A stretch of 64,000 nt of DNA from NCBI GenBank assembly GCA_003427395.1, contig BFEA01000282.1:814862-878861 (forward strand), in the 5' to 3' direction. Shown piece after piece: positions 1 to 10,804 of this stretch. The number at the start of each line of letters is the position of its first letter. Position 1 is the stretch's first letter. The stretch comes from Chara braunii. Lineage: Eukaryota > Streptophyta > Charophyceae > Charales > Characeae. Both the position numbers and the translations under genes were made by a program. The notes beneath the pieces are model-generated. The model had not been told where the DNA came from. It saw nothing but the letters and a program-made list of their open reading frames with translations, and did not search any database.

Positions 1-1460
1 TTTTTTTTTTGTTTCGCGTTCGGCCGAACGTCCGAACGTGTCGAGAGGGAGTCCCAAACGTACGGGCGTTCGGGTTCGGGTGTTCGGCCCGTCCCAAACG
101 CTGGCAACCCTATATATATATATATATATATCGTCAAATAGAACTTCATGGTCAAGCGTTGGTAGAGAGGGAGGAGAGGATAACAAACGAGGGGTTGTGA
201 TTAACTCTTTTGTTGGAGTTTCACCACCTTATATATATAAACGTGTTAAGAACTTCTCAGAAAAAAATATATTGCTCTTGTTTTACAATCATACTCGGTC
301 TTATATCACCTATCTAACAATGTTTGTATATAAGGTCGGTAGGTGAATACTATTTTATGGTTTAGCATATTCGTTGCAGCACGTAAATGTAGGCATCAGT
401 CGACCACAAGAGGTGTCGCCTGAAATAAAAAAGTTATTCACACTTCACAATTTGAAAAATAATATGCTCCGTCATCGACATTAAATTCTTCTGATAAAAA
501 ATATTACACTCTTATTTTATAATCATCCTCATCCTTTTACTATCATGTTTCTACGAATGTTTGCGTATGTGGTCGATAGGTGCATACTATTTTATAACTT
601 ACCATAGTTATTGCAGCACATAAATGTACTCACAAACCAATTATAAGAACTATCGCCTGAAACAAAAAAGTTTTTAACAGTTCAGAATTTGGAAAATAAT
701 ATGCTCCCAAAGCGTCCATCAAAGTTTCTGAGAAATAAAAATATAAAAAAAAATTGAAAAAAAAATTATCTGATTACAAGAAGTAAGTTTGTTACTTCAT
801 TCATAAAATATGATCTACGTTTCTTGTTCATCTATCAACTCTGCAGTTGTACAATTATATTGCGAGATAGACGCAAATCGATTTGATACCACACTTATTC
901 AACTGTACCTAAATAAGAAGGTTTGCAATGACCATGGTGGGTATTATATAAAATGTGCGTGATTTTGTGCTATGAGAAACAATCGTCGTTATATCCTGAA
1001 AGAGAGACAAAAAGAAAGAGAAAAAACAAACAAAAAAGAAAAGAAAAAAAAAAGAGACAAAATTTAATATGAAGCTGTTAGATTCATAAACATAAGAAAG
1101 TTGGTTTTCAATGACATCAACATAAACAACACATGTAAGGATACTATGAAAACAACATTATAATGTAATTCTGAAAGTTTTTACAGCCCACATGTGTTAA
1201 GTTTTTAACATAATTCACAATAATATCATTGCAACATGATTTCAATAGGATGTCAACTGTTTATCAACGAATTTTTAATACATGAGCGAGATTTTCAACA
1301 AAAAATGAAAGGTTGTTAAAATGTTTGTATACAGTTTAAAACAACTATACCAACACAAAGAACATTATCAATGTTTATGAAAACCAGATTGATTGCTTTC
1401 CTGTATATATACATGAACCCCTCCCTCAAACAGTTTATAAACTGTTTGCAATATGTTGTT
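1..1460. other. AT-rich intergenic DNA, no gene seen
   Basis: Low-complexity AT-rich sequence with an (AT)n run at 111-131. Two loosely similar stretches near 230-440 and 470-680 both carry the phrase gtatrtggtcgrtaggtg and a following GCCTGAAAYAAAAAAG, so an old tandem duplication of about 250 bp is likely. No open frame of convincing length or composition was found on either strand. Confidence 0.5.
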
Positions 1461-1621
1461 ATACGCAAATACATGTGATAAACTCGCTTTCAATTACACC
1501 ATTTTTTTTCTGTTGTCTGCGGACAAACTCGGCGCTGTGAAAGGGTCTGATCACCATGACGACAAGTAATCTGGTTCTATAGCGGAGATGCAGCCAAGTC
1601 CAAACATAGTCAGGAGAAAGC

Positions 1622-1800
1622 ACGAGCTCCAACCACCACACTGTTTGTCAACGCTACTTCCTTCGATGGGATGAACAAAACCGAAATGAATCTTTCGCCG
1701 GAATATGGAAGGGTGCAGGCGTTGCTGCTACGCCCGAATTCGGGCAAAATGAGCATCCTTCCACTAGAACATGGGAAGATACACTGCCATGTGCTCACGA
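1622..1800 (+). repeat. Donor-edged repeat (DER), diverged copy
   Basis: The copy has the family's signature in order: CTACTTCCTTCGATGGGATG, then a GAATGAATC phrase, then CACTAGAACATGGGAAGATA and CACTGCCA. Its 5' edge (about 1625-1650) still resembles the CTCCAAYCCCACGGCTCAC stretch, but the GTAAGT at the edge is lost. The copy is interrupted by about 60 bp between the two halves. The family is dispersed at many sites in this window, so it is a mobile or once-mobile repeat. Its enzyme source is unknown. Confidence 0.55.
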
Positions 1801-2529
1801 CCACTTTAGTCGAACACGACCGGGAGTGAAGAAGGTCGTAAACAGCAGCGCGAATACTACGAACATGAGTAGTTCAAGGAATACGATCGCCACGCCTTAC
1901 TAATAAAATGGCAAGCATGAAGAAATATCGTTGAGAGTTCGACGTCGGCCACAGGACGCAGTAATCAGGATCGCAATGACGACGGGTGCGAGCGAGGCCA
2001 GTGTCCTCGAACTACTATCTATCAAATATACAAAATGGGAATGAGTTTAAAGCCAAATATGGCTAGATACATACCCGCTACTGGACTCTCTAGATAGATG
2101 TGGCTGTCCTTCAGACCCACGTGGCTTCCTCTCTCTCTCCCTCTCTCTCTACAACTGCCTCTACCATATAGATGTACCTGGTCGTAAAACTCGACCGAGT
2201 TCAGTCGAAGTCAGGGAGACTAGGGAATAAAAACCGCACAAATGACTGATACAGGGAGCAACACTGAAATGATAGTCACAGCGAACGATAACGCGATCAC
2301 CACGCACAACAGCGATATCACATCGAGCAGCAACACCCAGACGGGGATCGCGAACACGGTGGTGAGTACGGCAAGCAGCGATCGGAAATGCTTCAAACTT
2401 TCGAGTAAGCTTAGCGAAAAAGTGTTAAGGTCACGATGACAGTGACAGCATTACCACCGTTCTACCTTAATGACGATCAAGATCACAGCACGACGACCAT
2501 AACCACGGCGAACAGCAGTAGCCCCCCCG

Positions 2530-2660
2530 CTATTCACCAAAAGTGCAGAATGAGAGTGAATCTTCCACAAGATCATGGAAAAATACACTGCTTTCCAGCC
2601 ATACACGAAGAGGATAGAGAGAGGTCACTCCCATCGATAAGATGAGCATCGCTTCGGCCA
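2530..2660 (+). repeat. Donor-edged repeat, rearranged copy
   Basis: This copy contains GTGAATCTTCCACAAGATCA, TGGAAAAATACACTG and, downstream, the block CCCATCGATAAGATGAGCAT that normally lies upstream in the family. The order is therefore scrambled, or two partial copies abut. It lies directly before the GTAAGT edge of the next copy at 2665. Confidence 0.45.
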
Positions 2661-2664
2661 ATAG

Positions 2665-2790
2665 GTAAGTCTCCAATCTCGGGCTCACCTTACGCCACTT
2701 CCATTGATTTGATGAGCATGATCCGAATGAATCTTCCGTCGGAATTTGGAACTATACAGCGCTTTCCGGCCATTCACGTCGTTTGTCACT
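2665..2790 (+). repeat. Donor-edged repeat with intact GTAAGT edge
   Basis: Homology to the other copies starts exactly at 2665 with GTAAGTCTCC, preceded by an unrelated flank ending in AATAG. It continues through GGGCTCACC, CCACTTCCATTGATTTGATG, GAATGAATCTTCC and ends around TATACAGCGC. A canonical 5' splice donor at the boundary of a mobile repeat is what introner elements show. The matching 3' splice site is not established; AG positions at about 2807 and 2847 are candidates. Confidence 0.6.
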
Positions 2791-2847
2791 GTAGCCCGAT
2801 CCTCAGATCTCCCCGCATCGCTAGTTCGCCCCTCGGCTATGTATCAA

Positions 2848-2981
2848 CTTCCGCAGGCTCATTTGGCGAGTACGCTTTCCACTCCCACGACCTCCTTATG
2901 CTACTACCATTGATGGACGAACATCATCCGAACATGGCGAGTGTACGCCAGCTCCGTCGTGCTTCGCCTCCAAACCACCAG
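2848..2981 (+). other. Candidate exon between two donor-edged repeats
   Basis: The segment is bounded on the left by a pyrimidine-containing CCGCAG and on the right by CACCAG followed by GTAAGTCTCC at 2982. One frame is open throughout, and the stretch begins SFGEYAFHSH and ends ASPPNHQ. No domain is recognised. The open frame continues through the following repeat, so the coding call is weak. Confidence 0.2.
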
Positions 2982-3080
2982 GTAAGTCTCCGACCCGCGG
3001 CTCACCTCTCCCTACTTCCTTCGATACGGTCAGGAAAATCTGCACAAATCTTTCGTCAATTTACGGAAGCCAAACATCTT
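2982..3080 (+). repeat. Donor-edged repeat with intact GTAAGT edge
   Basis: The copy starts at GTAAGTCTCC after CCACCAG. It carries GCGGCTCACC, CCTACTTCCTTCGATA and ACAAATCTTTCGTC, and then loses similarity near 3075. It aligns base for base with the copies at 2665 and 23049 over the first 50 or so positions, while the sequence upstream of each donor is unrelated. Confidence 0.6.
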
Positions 3081-4194
3081 TCTCCCACTCTACTCCTGGA
3101 TACTCCTCCTCTCTTTCACTTCACCCTTCTTCTTCCTTGCCTTTGTCGACTTCTTGTTGTTCTTCTCCCTGTGGCCTCCGTTCTCTTTTCGTCTAGTTTT
3201 TCTTCGTCAACTCTCTGCCGACCATCGCCCCTACACTCCGACCGGTTAGCGCAACCTAGGCATACTCCCGAACAAACCCGACTGTTGCTCTGGTTTCAAA
3301 ACAGAAACTCCCCACTACAGGCCCTGCTGCTTTATAGTGTTGCCTGTTGGTCGAACGCCTCTAAGAAAACCAGAGTCAAATGCACCCGCTTCGTACCTAT
3401 GCCAGATTCCTCAGTAGGGGAATACCCGAAACTTCTCACTAGGACCAGACTAATCTTCTCTGTATCGTTCCAGTTTCAACGGATGTCCCGAAGGACCATG
3501 GCAGGGCAGTGGCCTTGGGATATCACCTGCGGGCTGACCGACCCTCAACAATCCAGAAATATTTGGTTTTACTCGTCATGTTCCATCATCTGGATTCGAC
3601 TCAAGTCTGTATTTCAACAGTTCAGTGGTGTACCCACTGAGCTAGGCTTGTTGGTACACGACCGGTCCCAGTACCAACGCCAGACCTCGTCCCAAATTGG
3701 TATAAAACAAAAATAATAATAAGACTTAGAAAATTTAGGAAAATGGACGAGGGGAGGAGGACCGTCGGAACCCTGCCGTCAGTCCTGCCTATCGGGCTCG
3801 TGGTCGGACTTCCTAGCAAAACTAAGGGCGCTAGTCCCGCGGGACCCTCAACCCCTCAGTTTCCTCCATAAGACGCTCCTCCGCTCCTTCGCAGTCGGAT
3901 GCTGGCCTCGATCCCCGTGTTTTCGTAGTCTCAGTCCAAAGTCGTAACCTATAGGGCTAGGCCCAAGCTTGGATGTAGCAAGGGCGGCCTTAATTGTGAA
4001 GACGTTTGTTTCAGGCCTAAGCCCGTCGGACTGTGCTAAAGGCCGTATTTTTAGACACACCGGCCATCCGAATTCACGGTCACCACACCCCTGGACGTGC
4101 CACTTTTAGGGGCGGTTCTCACTCACACTCGCCACATATGTAAAGAGAAGGTTAACAACAGTCGTATTTTTCATCACCACTTCAGGACACACTT

Positions 4195-4560
4195 CACCAC
4201 TTCAGGATGCAGCCTGCCTAAACAGGTGGTTTTCAGGGTCTTCGGACCTTTCACCACTTCAAGACCATTCATGTCTGAAAATCCTGCTGAAAGTTCCGAA
4301 GACCCTTAAAACCACCTGTTTAGGCAGGCTACATCCTCAAGTGGTGAAGGGTGGTTTTCATGGTCTTTAAACCTTTCACCACTTCAGGACCATTCAGGAT
4401 TTTCATACTGCCAAAAACTCTCACTTGACCACTTCAGGACACCCTTCACCACTTTAGGATACAACCTACCTAAACAAGTGGTTTTCAGGGTCTTCGGACC
4501 TTTTACTACTTCATGACCATTCAGGATTTTCAGACTGCCCAAAACTCTCACTTCAGAATT
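4195..4560. repeat. Nested inverted and direct repeats
   Basis: Arms 4211-4252 and 4289-4330 are inverted copies with about two mismatches: AGCCTGCCTAAACAGGTGGT on the left and its complement on the right, enclosing a loop of about 36 bp. A further direct partial copy of the left arm and loop lies at about 4448-4545. No terminal motif or coding content identifies the type. A long cruciform or foldback remnant is the simplest description. Confidence 0.7.
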
Positions 4561-5130
4561 TTCATTCCTTAATTTTCAGCTACCCGATAACCGCTTGTGC
4601 ACATGTAGCTCAATAGTGTTGCCGGACGGGGTCGTGACTTTCTCAGCCCGCCTTATTACTTAAAAGGTCACGTCCTTACTATCTCGGCGTCGGGAAAACT
4701 TAGTTTTACTTACACCATACTTGATTGATGTTGCCCTCGCAAGGATCACTAGCAGTGTCTATTGTCGGCAATGGTCAACTAAGTAGCCAGTATACTTTGT
4801 GGGTCTGAATGTCATCCTCCACTACATGGTTTCAATAGTCATCCCCGACACCTATCAAAATTCCGACAGTGCGCGCTCGATCAGCGCATGCGTGATGTTA
4901 ACCCAAATCGTAACCTTTCTCCAGCTCGCGCTGTTTTGTGTGGGTTTGTTCCTCATACTGGTCACTCATCTAACTAAGTCAACGCGTGCCCTCAAAGTGC
5001 GCGCCCACACATTCTCTAATCAGATCAAGGCGTGTGTAACTCGTAACCCCTGAGAATTGGTCACGGTCACACAGAAACGAGACATTCTCTCGAACACTAT
5101 AGAAAACACACCTTCTGCAAGATGCAACAA
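4560..5130. other. Unassigned stretch
   Basis: I see only short, unconvincing open frames here and no repeat match to other parts of the window. Confidence 0.4.
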
Positions 5131-5134
5131 CGTG

Positions 5135-5162
5135 CCCAAATACTCTTATAGGGGTATTCGGG
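5135..5162. repeat. CCAAATACCC-type palindrome
   Basis: The palindrome pairs CCAAATACTC with GGGGTATTCGG, imperfectly. It is the same type of palindrome that opens the SINE-like repeats at 8191, 21882 and 52335. Here no clear remainder of the SINE-like body follows. Confidence 0.45.
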
Positions 5163-5667
5163 CCGACAACGCAATCTTACTTTTTTCACTTCTCCTCTTC
5201 CTCTTCTCCTTCCTCTCGCTCCTCTCTTTCCCTTGTCAAATTAACAGGTTTCTCTGATGCTTTCCCATGTTGTCCGCCTCTCTTCCTTCCAGTTTCTGCC
5301 CTAGGCGTCATGACTGGAGGGATGAGGCACCTAAAGTAGTGTCGAATTTTTAGATAGTTATATATAAAGATGCGCAATTTTACAAAAGAATGAAGGCGTC
5401 GGAACTATGCGCCGTTGTCGTCGTGGCGGAAAACGTCATAATTAAAAGAAAATGTCGTAGTAAAAACACCTCCCAGTCAGTTTCGGCGAGTCTTGCCAAA
5501 TCCTATAATGTTGATGGGTCCTTCAACTATTCCTACCGACTTGCTTTTAAAAAGACTCCGCAATCCTTGGTCGCTACCCTGTGTGTCACCTTCTAACCAA
5601 ATACGGGAGTAACTATTGCTTCGGGAAAACGATAAAAGGCAGACTAATATTCATAAGAGACAATAGG

Positions 5668-5985
5668 CTATATACTACAACTTGTACTTTGTCCTATCTT
5701 ATGACAAATGCTCATACCAATAGACCGACAATTGTCCTTAGTAGTCCTCTTACTATCTACATAGAAGTCGTACACAATTCGATCTTCCGTTTGTTGTTTT
5801 GTTGGGGCTTCAATTAACCAGACCCAGGTCTGTTTACATAGAACTCCGGCAGGCAACTGAAGATCCCCGACAATGGCGCCACCTATCGTGCGAGGCGTTC
5901 TCGCACCCTGTTGGGGAGCACTGCACCTCACGATCGTGTCACACATGACGTTTTTTCAAAGTTGTTGAAAAAAAACAGTCACCAC
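5668..5985 (-). other. Exon-like segment E next to array element copy 0
   Basis: Read on the minus strand after domain D of copy 0, the frame CDTIVRCSAPQQGARTP continues open to about 5668. Comparable positions after D in copies I, V, IV and VI carry the related phrase LLRDTTVR or QLLRDVVGRVPRC. That peptide-level similarity suggests a coding exon downstream of a long structured intron, or a short ORF carried by the element. No domain is recognised, and the more distal part of the frame has no second copy here for comparison. Confidence 0.3.
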
Positions 5986-6190
5986 TCCGACCGTGCGCGT
6001 GTGTTATACCTCTCACGACGCCCCACGATAGGTAGGGACGTCGCGAGGTACAACTTACCTCTACCCAAGGGGTTGTCACCACCCTTAGGTAGGTGTATCC
6101 CTGCTGAGCTACCGGCCCACATTCGAATACTTTTACATGCTGTTGTAGAGGTAGGTCGGTCAAGGGCGTTTTCTCGATCGTCGCAGCATA
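5985..6190 (-). ncRNA. Structured 3' domain D, copy 0
   Basis: On the minus strand the domain folds into a series of stems also found in copies I, V, VI and IV. GAGGTA pairs with TACCTC across AGTTG, and GACG-TCCCT pairs with GGGG-CGTCG where other copies have different but still paired bases. The phrase GGTAGCTCAGCAGGGATA resembles a Pol III A box, but I found no convincing B box. Function is unknown; structure is inferred by eye from copy comparison. Confidence 0.45.
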
Positions 6191-6279
6191 GGAATGGGGT
6201 ACACGTGAGTAAGACGCCTGAGGCTGACTTGTTAGTCAAGTCAGGTTCAGGATGTGGTTTCCCTATCTTGGACTTCTAG

Positions 6280-7560
6280 ATATTCAGGTTTAACTTTTAT
6301 AAGACCGTCTGTATCCGCTTCTTAATCTAAAATATGTTACTCTCCTGCTAAACGAGAACAAGGTACCAATCAAATGATTTTACCACCTATGACATTTTAT
6401 TCTACTTGACAGGTCATGACTTAACTTAACATAAGATATTACAAAAGTCACATACGACAGATAATGAATATAGAAGTATTACCGTCGAGAACCCTTTCTA
6501 CTTTCACAAGTGCTGTGTGTCCAAGACTCTTCACGAGGTCAAGTCCAGTTCAATCGAAACTACGCACAAGACAGACCTGCACAAAATAATGCAAAAACAG
6601 TTCATATGTCATGCACTAACGACGTCAACCATCAATCATTGACCTTATCCCTCACTTTCCCAAACAATGTATGACAACTCTATCTTTCCTGAGACGTAAG
6701 CCCAGCCCCCTCACATTTTTTCAAAGGACTCTTGAGAGTGACTAGGACTATTTAGGCAATGACCACAGGTGACAGTTTTACTGACCACAAGGTTTGTCTT
6801 TAGATGTTGGTGTCAAGTCATGACGGAAAAGTTGAATCGGTAACAACCGACCTATTATCAATGATAACAAAAAGTTTGGATCCTTTTGTAGATCCTTTCC
6901 TTCAAATGCAACAGTAAAATGAGCTCAAAACTGCACACACACAGGTCAACAACAATTCAACATCCACTCCTAGTTTTTCACTCATTGTTTCCGAGGGTCG
7001 AACTCTCCGATGAAGATCACGAATCCTAGGAACTATATCCCAAAGTCCAATTTTTACCCCTACTCCCTCAAACTTTTTTGTTTATCCCATTCTTCTTTAC
7101 AAGGAGATTCATGCCCACGTCCTAGATTATTTAAAGAAAATCGTTTTTCCTTTACTTCCAATCTTCTCATTTTCTCACATTGGGGTAACCACATCTCATT
7201 TGGTGCTTAAGAGGTAGTCTCGCTGAGATCAATTCATGCCATTGGGGTTTTTCTCCCTTAGGACTTTACCAATGAAATGAGGCTACGAGAAACTTCTTCT
7301 TTTCTAATTCATTTTTCGCGCGGTATTTGCCCTTTATTTTATTTTTTTAATGACCTTTGGAGTCACTCCCGATGGAGCACTCTCTTTTTCCTTTCTATTC
7401 TTCTTATCCTGGCATACGCAAGTAGTGGCTTATTTACACGGGAATCTTCCACTACTTGATCAATTCCAGGTAAAAACGGTTAGTCAAACGAGTACTCGAG
7501 CAGCCCCACGGGAACATTCAACCACCCTTCTAAATTTATGCAGTCCTTAAGCAAATCAGT
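6280..7560. other. Body of element copy 0 between D and the array
   Basis: AT-rich, non-coding sequence inside the element. It includes the B hairpin pair at 6837-6870 (on the minus strand GTTATCATTGATAAT then GTCGGTTGTTACCGA). The remainder has no frame or motif that I can support. Confidence 0.4.
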
Positions 7561-7569
7561 CAGTTTAAA

Positions 7570-8175
7570 CAATCTTATGCAAACGACTGGATAACTTATA
7601 TGAGAGTATCCTTTTATTAGTTACAACAAGTAGTAGAGAAGACCGTGTTGAGGCACTTCCAACATTTGTTTCAACATTCATCAACAATTAAGACCATAGT
7701 ACAAAATTCAAATTAGCAATAGGTGGTCTTCACGGAAGTCTCCTATTACTCCTTGATCAGAGCTCGGTCTATTCTTAAGAGCGTAATATGATGGCCCAAC
7801 GGGAGCTACCCTACTCTCTCGGAGTTAAACGAGCTAGGATTGAGTTAGTAGACACAGGCAAACACCAGGTCCTCCTTTTGTTGGAGTATCCTACTAGGCT
7901 TGTTAAGATGAAGTCAAGCAAGCAATAGATGACCCCACGGGAGTCTCCCTATTCCTTCCTTAGGTAATAAGTAGTTTACCCTTTTAAGTACGGTCCTAGG
8001 GCAACCCATACGGAAGCTTACCCATTACCCATTTGATAATTAGATAAACCAGGTGTAAGTAGGTTGTTATCGAATAAATAGTAAGGTGATTTTTTTCCAT
8101 TCTCGTGTTAATAGCCAGCTCGAGTCCGAGCCTGTAATAGGATGACCCCACGAGAGTTATCTTACTACTACCCGA
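7570..8175. repeat. Hairpin array, core type CCCACGGGAGTCTCC
   Basis: About seven degenerate units share a core like ccccacgggagtctccc and are flanked by arms that differ between units but pair within a unit. AATAGG 7718-7723 pairs with CCTATT 7742-7747. AGAGCGTA 7778-7785 pairs with TACTCTCT 7812-7819 (7 of 8). AATAG 7924-7928 pairs with CTATT 7949-7953. GTAATAG 8134-8140 pairs with CTACTAC 8165-8171 (6 of 7). Spacers of 40-90 bp are unrelated. Confidence 0.65.
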
Positions 8176-8186
8176 ATGACCGTTGT

Positions 8187-9290
8187 CGTACCAAACACCC
8201 TTACAAGGGTATTTGGCCATACTTTTGCATTCGACACGGTGACGACATCGACTACCATGATGGAGTCAGTCTGGAAGGAAAGGACGTGCATGCTTGAGCG
8301 TGACGCTCGAAACGAACTCCTCGGGCAATAAGGCCGGGGCGAATCGGTGAGAAATTTCGAGGGTATGAACGTGCGTTATTATGACGCGCGGTGTGATGGT
8401 TAAAATCAGAAGTAATATCCCTCGAACGAAGAGGTCGAGGGGTCAGGTGGATTAATGATGTGTCAGGTGGATCTACGACATGCACCGAGACGTGGTCTAG
8501 TACCTGTCTGTCTTCCGGTACTAGGTGTTCTAAAATTCTCGGCTTTGTCTCCCCCTACTCGGCCTCCGAGTCGAGTGCCGCCGCATCTACCTCGATGTGG
8601 TGTGGCACCGGCCTACCCGCCGCTAGAATGTTTCCCCGCCAATGGCACGACCACGGCTAAGTACCGGCCCTTCGGGCCTTCGAATCAATTACGAGTAAGA
8701 CACCCACTCAAGCCGACAAACACACAGACAGGCCCGCGGACCAGCGGGCGTGCGCGCGCACGCACAAATTTAGAAATGGGCTTGGGCCGCTACGCGAACC
8801 AAGCCCCACTATTCTACTTATACCGGGGGCTGCTCCTGTCTAACTCGAAGAGGGAGCTAGCCCGGTAGGTTTCGGTATGGACTGATGGGTGACAAACTCG
8901 GGGATCGAGTCCACCTGCCTGTGGATTAGCCCTTTTTGACAAAGGGGCCCGTATTGTTTGCTCCTGTTCCGGTCAGGCGGGGCTCGAACCCACGACCTCG
9001 GGATTAGAGTTAGTTGTAGTAGTTGCCCGTTGAAACGAGGCACTACACTTGGCAGTTAGTGGTAGTCCTTGTTAGATTCGTTTATTCTTTTCTTGCTTAT
9101 TATTTTATTTTATTTGGGTGGTTAGATTCGTTTTCTTTTGTTTTATTAATTTTATTATTTATTTTCTCTTTACCCGTAAATTCTATTTCCCTGATTCGCG
9201 TGAGTGAATCTGTACCCGAAAGGCGGGCTGATTCAGCGAAGAAAGGGAAGAGGCTCGGCCATCCCTACCGTGCCACAAGAGGTTAACGGG
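8187..9290 (+). mobile_element. SINE-like repeat S1 with palindromic head and Pol III-like module
   Basis: The repeat opens with the palindrome CCAAACACCC-TTACAA-GGGTATTTGG (8191-8216). The following 100 bp match the copy at 52335 closely (TTTTGCATTCGACACGGTGA, ACCATGATGGAGTCAGTCTG). The 3' part has a tRNA-like module at 8851-8937: A-box-like GCTAGCCCGGTAGG, B-box-like GGGATCGAGTCC and a T5 stop. A second B-box on the opposite strand (8981-8990, GGCTCGAACC) follows, then a T-rich tail. The order matches copies S2 and S3. tRNA-derived SINE ancestry is an inference from box spacing and multicopy status. Confidence 0.55.
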
Positions 9291-9299
9291 GCATCTGGT

Positions 9300-9640
9300 T
9301 TTCAGGCCTGAAATTTATGAAATTAGGGTTTTGGGCTCAAATTTCATGTTTTTTTTGGAATTTCAAGTTTTTGCTATATATGCATTTTGATAGGGTTGTC
9401 GTATATGAAATTTGGGGTTATTTGGAGTTTTAGAATTTGTGCTGTTAAGATTTATGAAATTTCTAAAATTGGTCGAGTTTTTTTTTGGCCAAATATCATG
9501 GAAATGCACCTTTGGCTTGCTGTTTTATATGTTTTTAATTGCTTTTTTTAGGGTTTTTTTTTGTGATGGGGTCTTAAGAAGTGCACTCTATAGATTGGTG
9601 TGAAGTGTTGTTAAAATGACTGTATGGTTTTCTTATAAAT
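9300..9640. other. T-rich low-complexity stretch
   Basis: T-rich DNA follows the S1 tail, with AAATTTATGAAATT-like imperfect repeats. Nothing else is supportable. Confidence 0.4.
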
Positions 9641-10130
9641 GGGCCTGAAAAAAGGGTGCTCGGTTAACCTGCTCTCTACCGTGCGGCATCAACCTATAGC
9701 ACGGACGTCCCTTCGTTGGGGAGATAGCAAGCACCGCGAGAGTCGCGTAGACGTGAGGTTGGGGATAACCACGCGGTAGCTGGAGAGAAACGCAGAGAGG
9801 CGAAGGTGAAACAGAAGGGGGAAAGGAAATACGAAGGAAGAGGGTCGTGAGGGAACGAGGAGGAAGAAGGCACGGCCTGGCGCACAAGACTGACCTATGC
9901 GATCGGGAGTACGAACACGACAACCAGAAGGATAGCGCGAAGCTTGAGTTCGGCTAGGGAAGGAGGCGCGAGAAGGAGGGAGAGGGAGAAGATGGAGAAA
10001 GAAGGGAGAAGGAAGGAGGAAGAGAGGAGAAAACGAAGGAGGAAAGAAGCTAAGTGTGAAACACTTACCTTGGTCCTCTTAGAATGCCTACTCTTAGTCT
10101 GATTGATTGATGACAAGATTCTCATCGATT
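9640..10130 (-). other. Polypurine block with a minus-strand splice-donor candidate
   Basis: A (GGA/GAA)-rich stretch spans about 9780-10055. On the minus strand it forms a pyrimidine-rich tract downstream of GACCAAG followed by GTAAGTGTTT (donor near 10069). The donor plus following CT-rich intron resembles the arrangement at 22.8 kb, 54.1 kb and 56.3 kb. The upstream exon is too short to identify. Confidence 0.3.
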
Positions 10131-10197
10131 AATCATGGCCCCAACTGATCTAAGGGCCAGCGATCGATTGCACGATTCATAGATGATCGGTGACAGG

Positions 10198-10255
10198 GCG
10201 ATTGCGGGAGCTCTGACGGAGTTCAGGCGGAACTCTGGAGGCAGGGAACAGTGAG
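10198..10255 (+). other. Conserved exon-like block A, copy I
   Basis: GCGATTGCGGGAGCTCTG is followed by a GGAACTCTGGAGGCAGGGAA stretch and then GTACGT. Five copies in the window share it. One frame reads RLRELCRSSGGTLEAGNSE in the intact copies, and here TGC is TGA in that frame. The block always ends at a plausible 5' splice donor, so it may be a coding or leader exon. Confidence 0.5.
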
Positions 10256-10267
10256 GTACGTACATTT

Positions 10268-10295
10268 GGACATAAACCCCAAAACCCTAAACCCT
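10268..10295 (+). repeat. Interstitial telomere-like CCCTAAA run
   Basis: The run AAACCCCAAAACCCTAAACC and its continuation sit just after block A. Copy V has three clean repeats at the same place (61062-61085). It is therefore part of the element and not an independent telomere relic. Confidence 0.6.
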
Positions 10296-10804
10296 AAGTC
10301 TATAACCTTTAGATAACTATTATGACTATGTTAGTAGAGAAAATATGTTGAGTCAGGATTTCTTCAGGGCTAAACCCGAGGGGCAGGGAGACAATCAGTA
10401 ATGCTTAGATAAAGGGGAAGAAGCATGATCTGTCAAGGGGATGTCTAGATGAGATTCATGAAAACAAGAAATGACCTGGTCACTGTCCCACTTTGTGAAT
10501 GTTTTCTGATGGACGAAAGAGGGATGTACATCTGACAATACTCCTCACTTAAAAAAGTCGTCTGACCAGGAGAGTAAAGAGTTGGGAGATCTTGAGAATG
10601 TTGTCGGGCTGAGAGTGACAGAACCCTCTGGTATGGTGAATTGCCTCAACTAACCTCAACCAATGACTAACAAAAGGGGATTCAGACTAACTCAGCTTTG
10701 AATCAGCTGGATGGATCTAGGGCAAGAGGTACAAGTCCCGTGTGATCCACCTGCGTGATCCTAAAGGCGTCCGAATGGTTCAAGGGCCGGGACGGGGCAA
10801 CGCC

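Larger units (their letters stand above)
5900..8180 (-). mobile_element. Hairpin-array element, copy 0 (block A missing)
   Basis: On the minus strand the order is array (about 8175-7570), hairpin pair B (6875-6840), then structured domain D (about 6190-5985) and exon-like E. The 5' block A is absent, because a SINE-like repeat begins at 8191 right where it would be expected. Similar order in copies I, III, IV and V supports a defined element rather than chance clustering. No transposase or reverse transcriptase is encoded, so it is non-autonomous, or it is an intron family. Confidence 0.6.

Noticed and set aside
10268-10295. Chromosome end or fusion point
   Set aside because: Only one to three heptamers occur, at the same place in two copies of a repeat.
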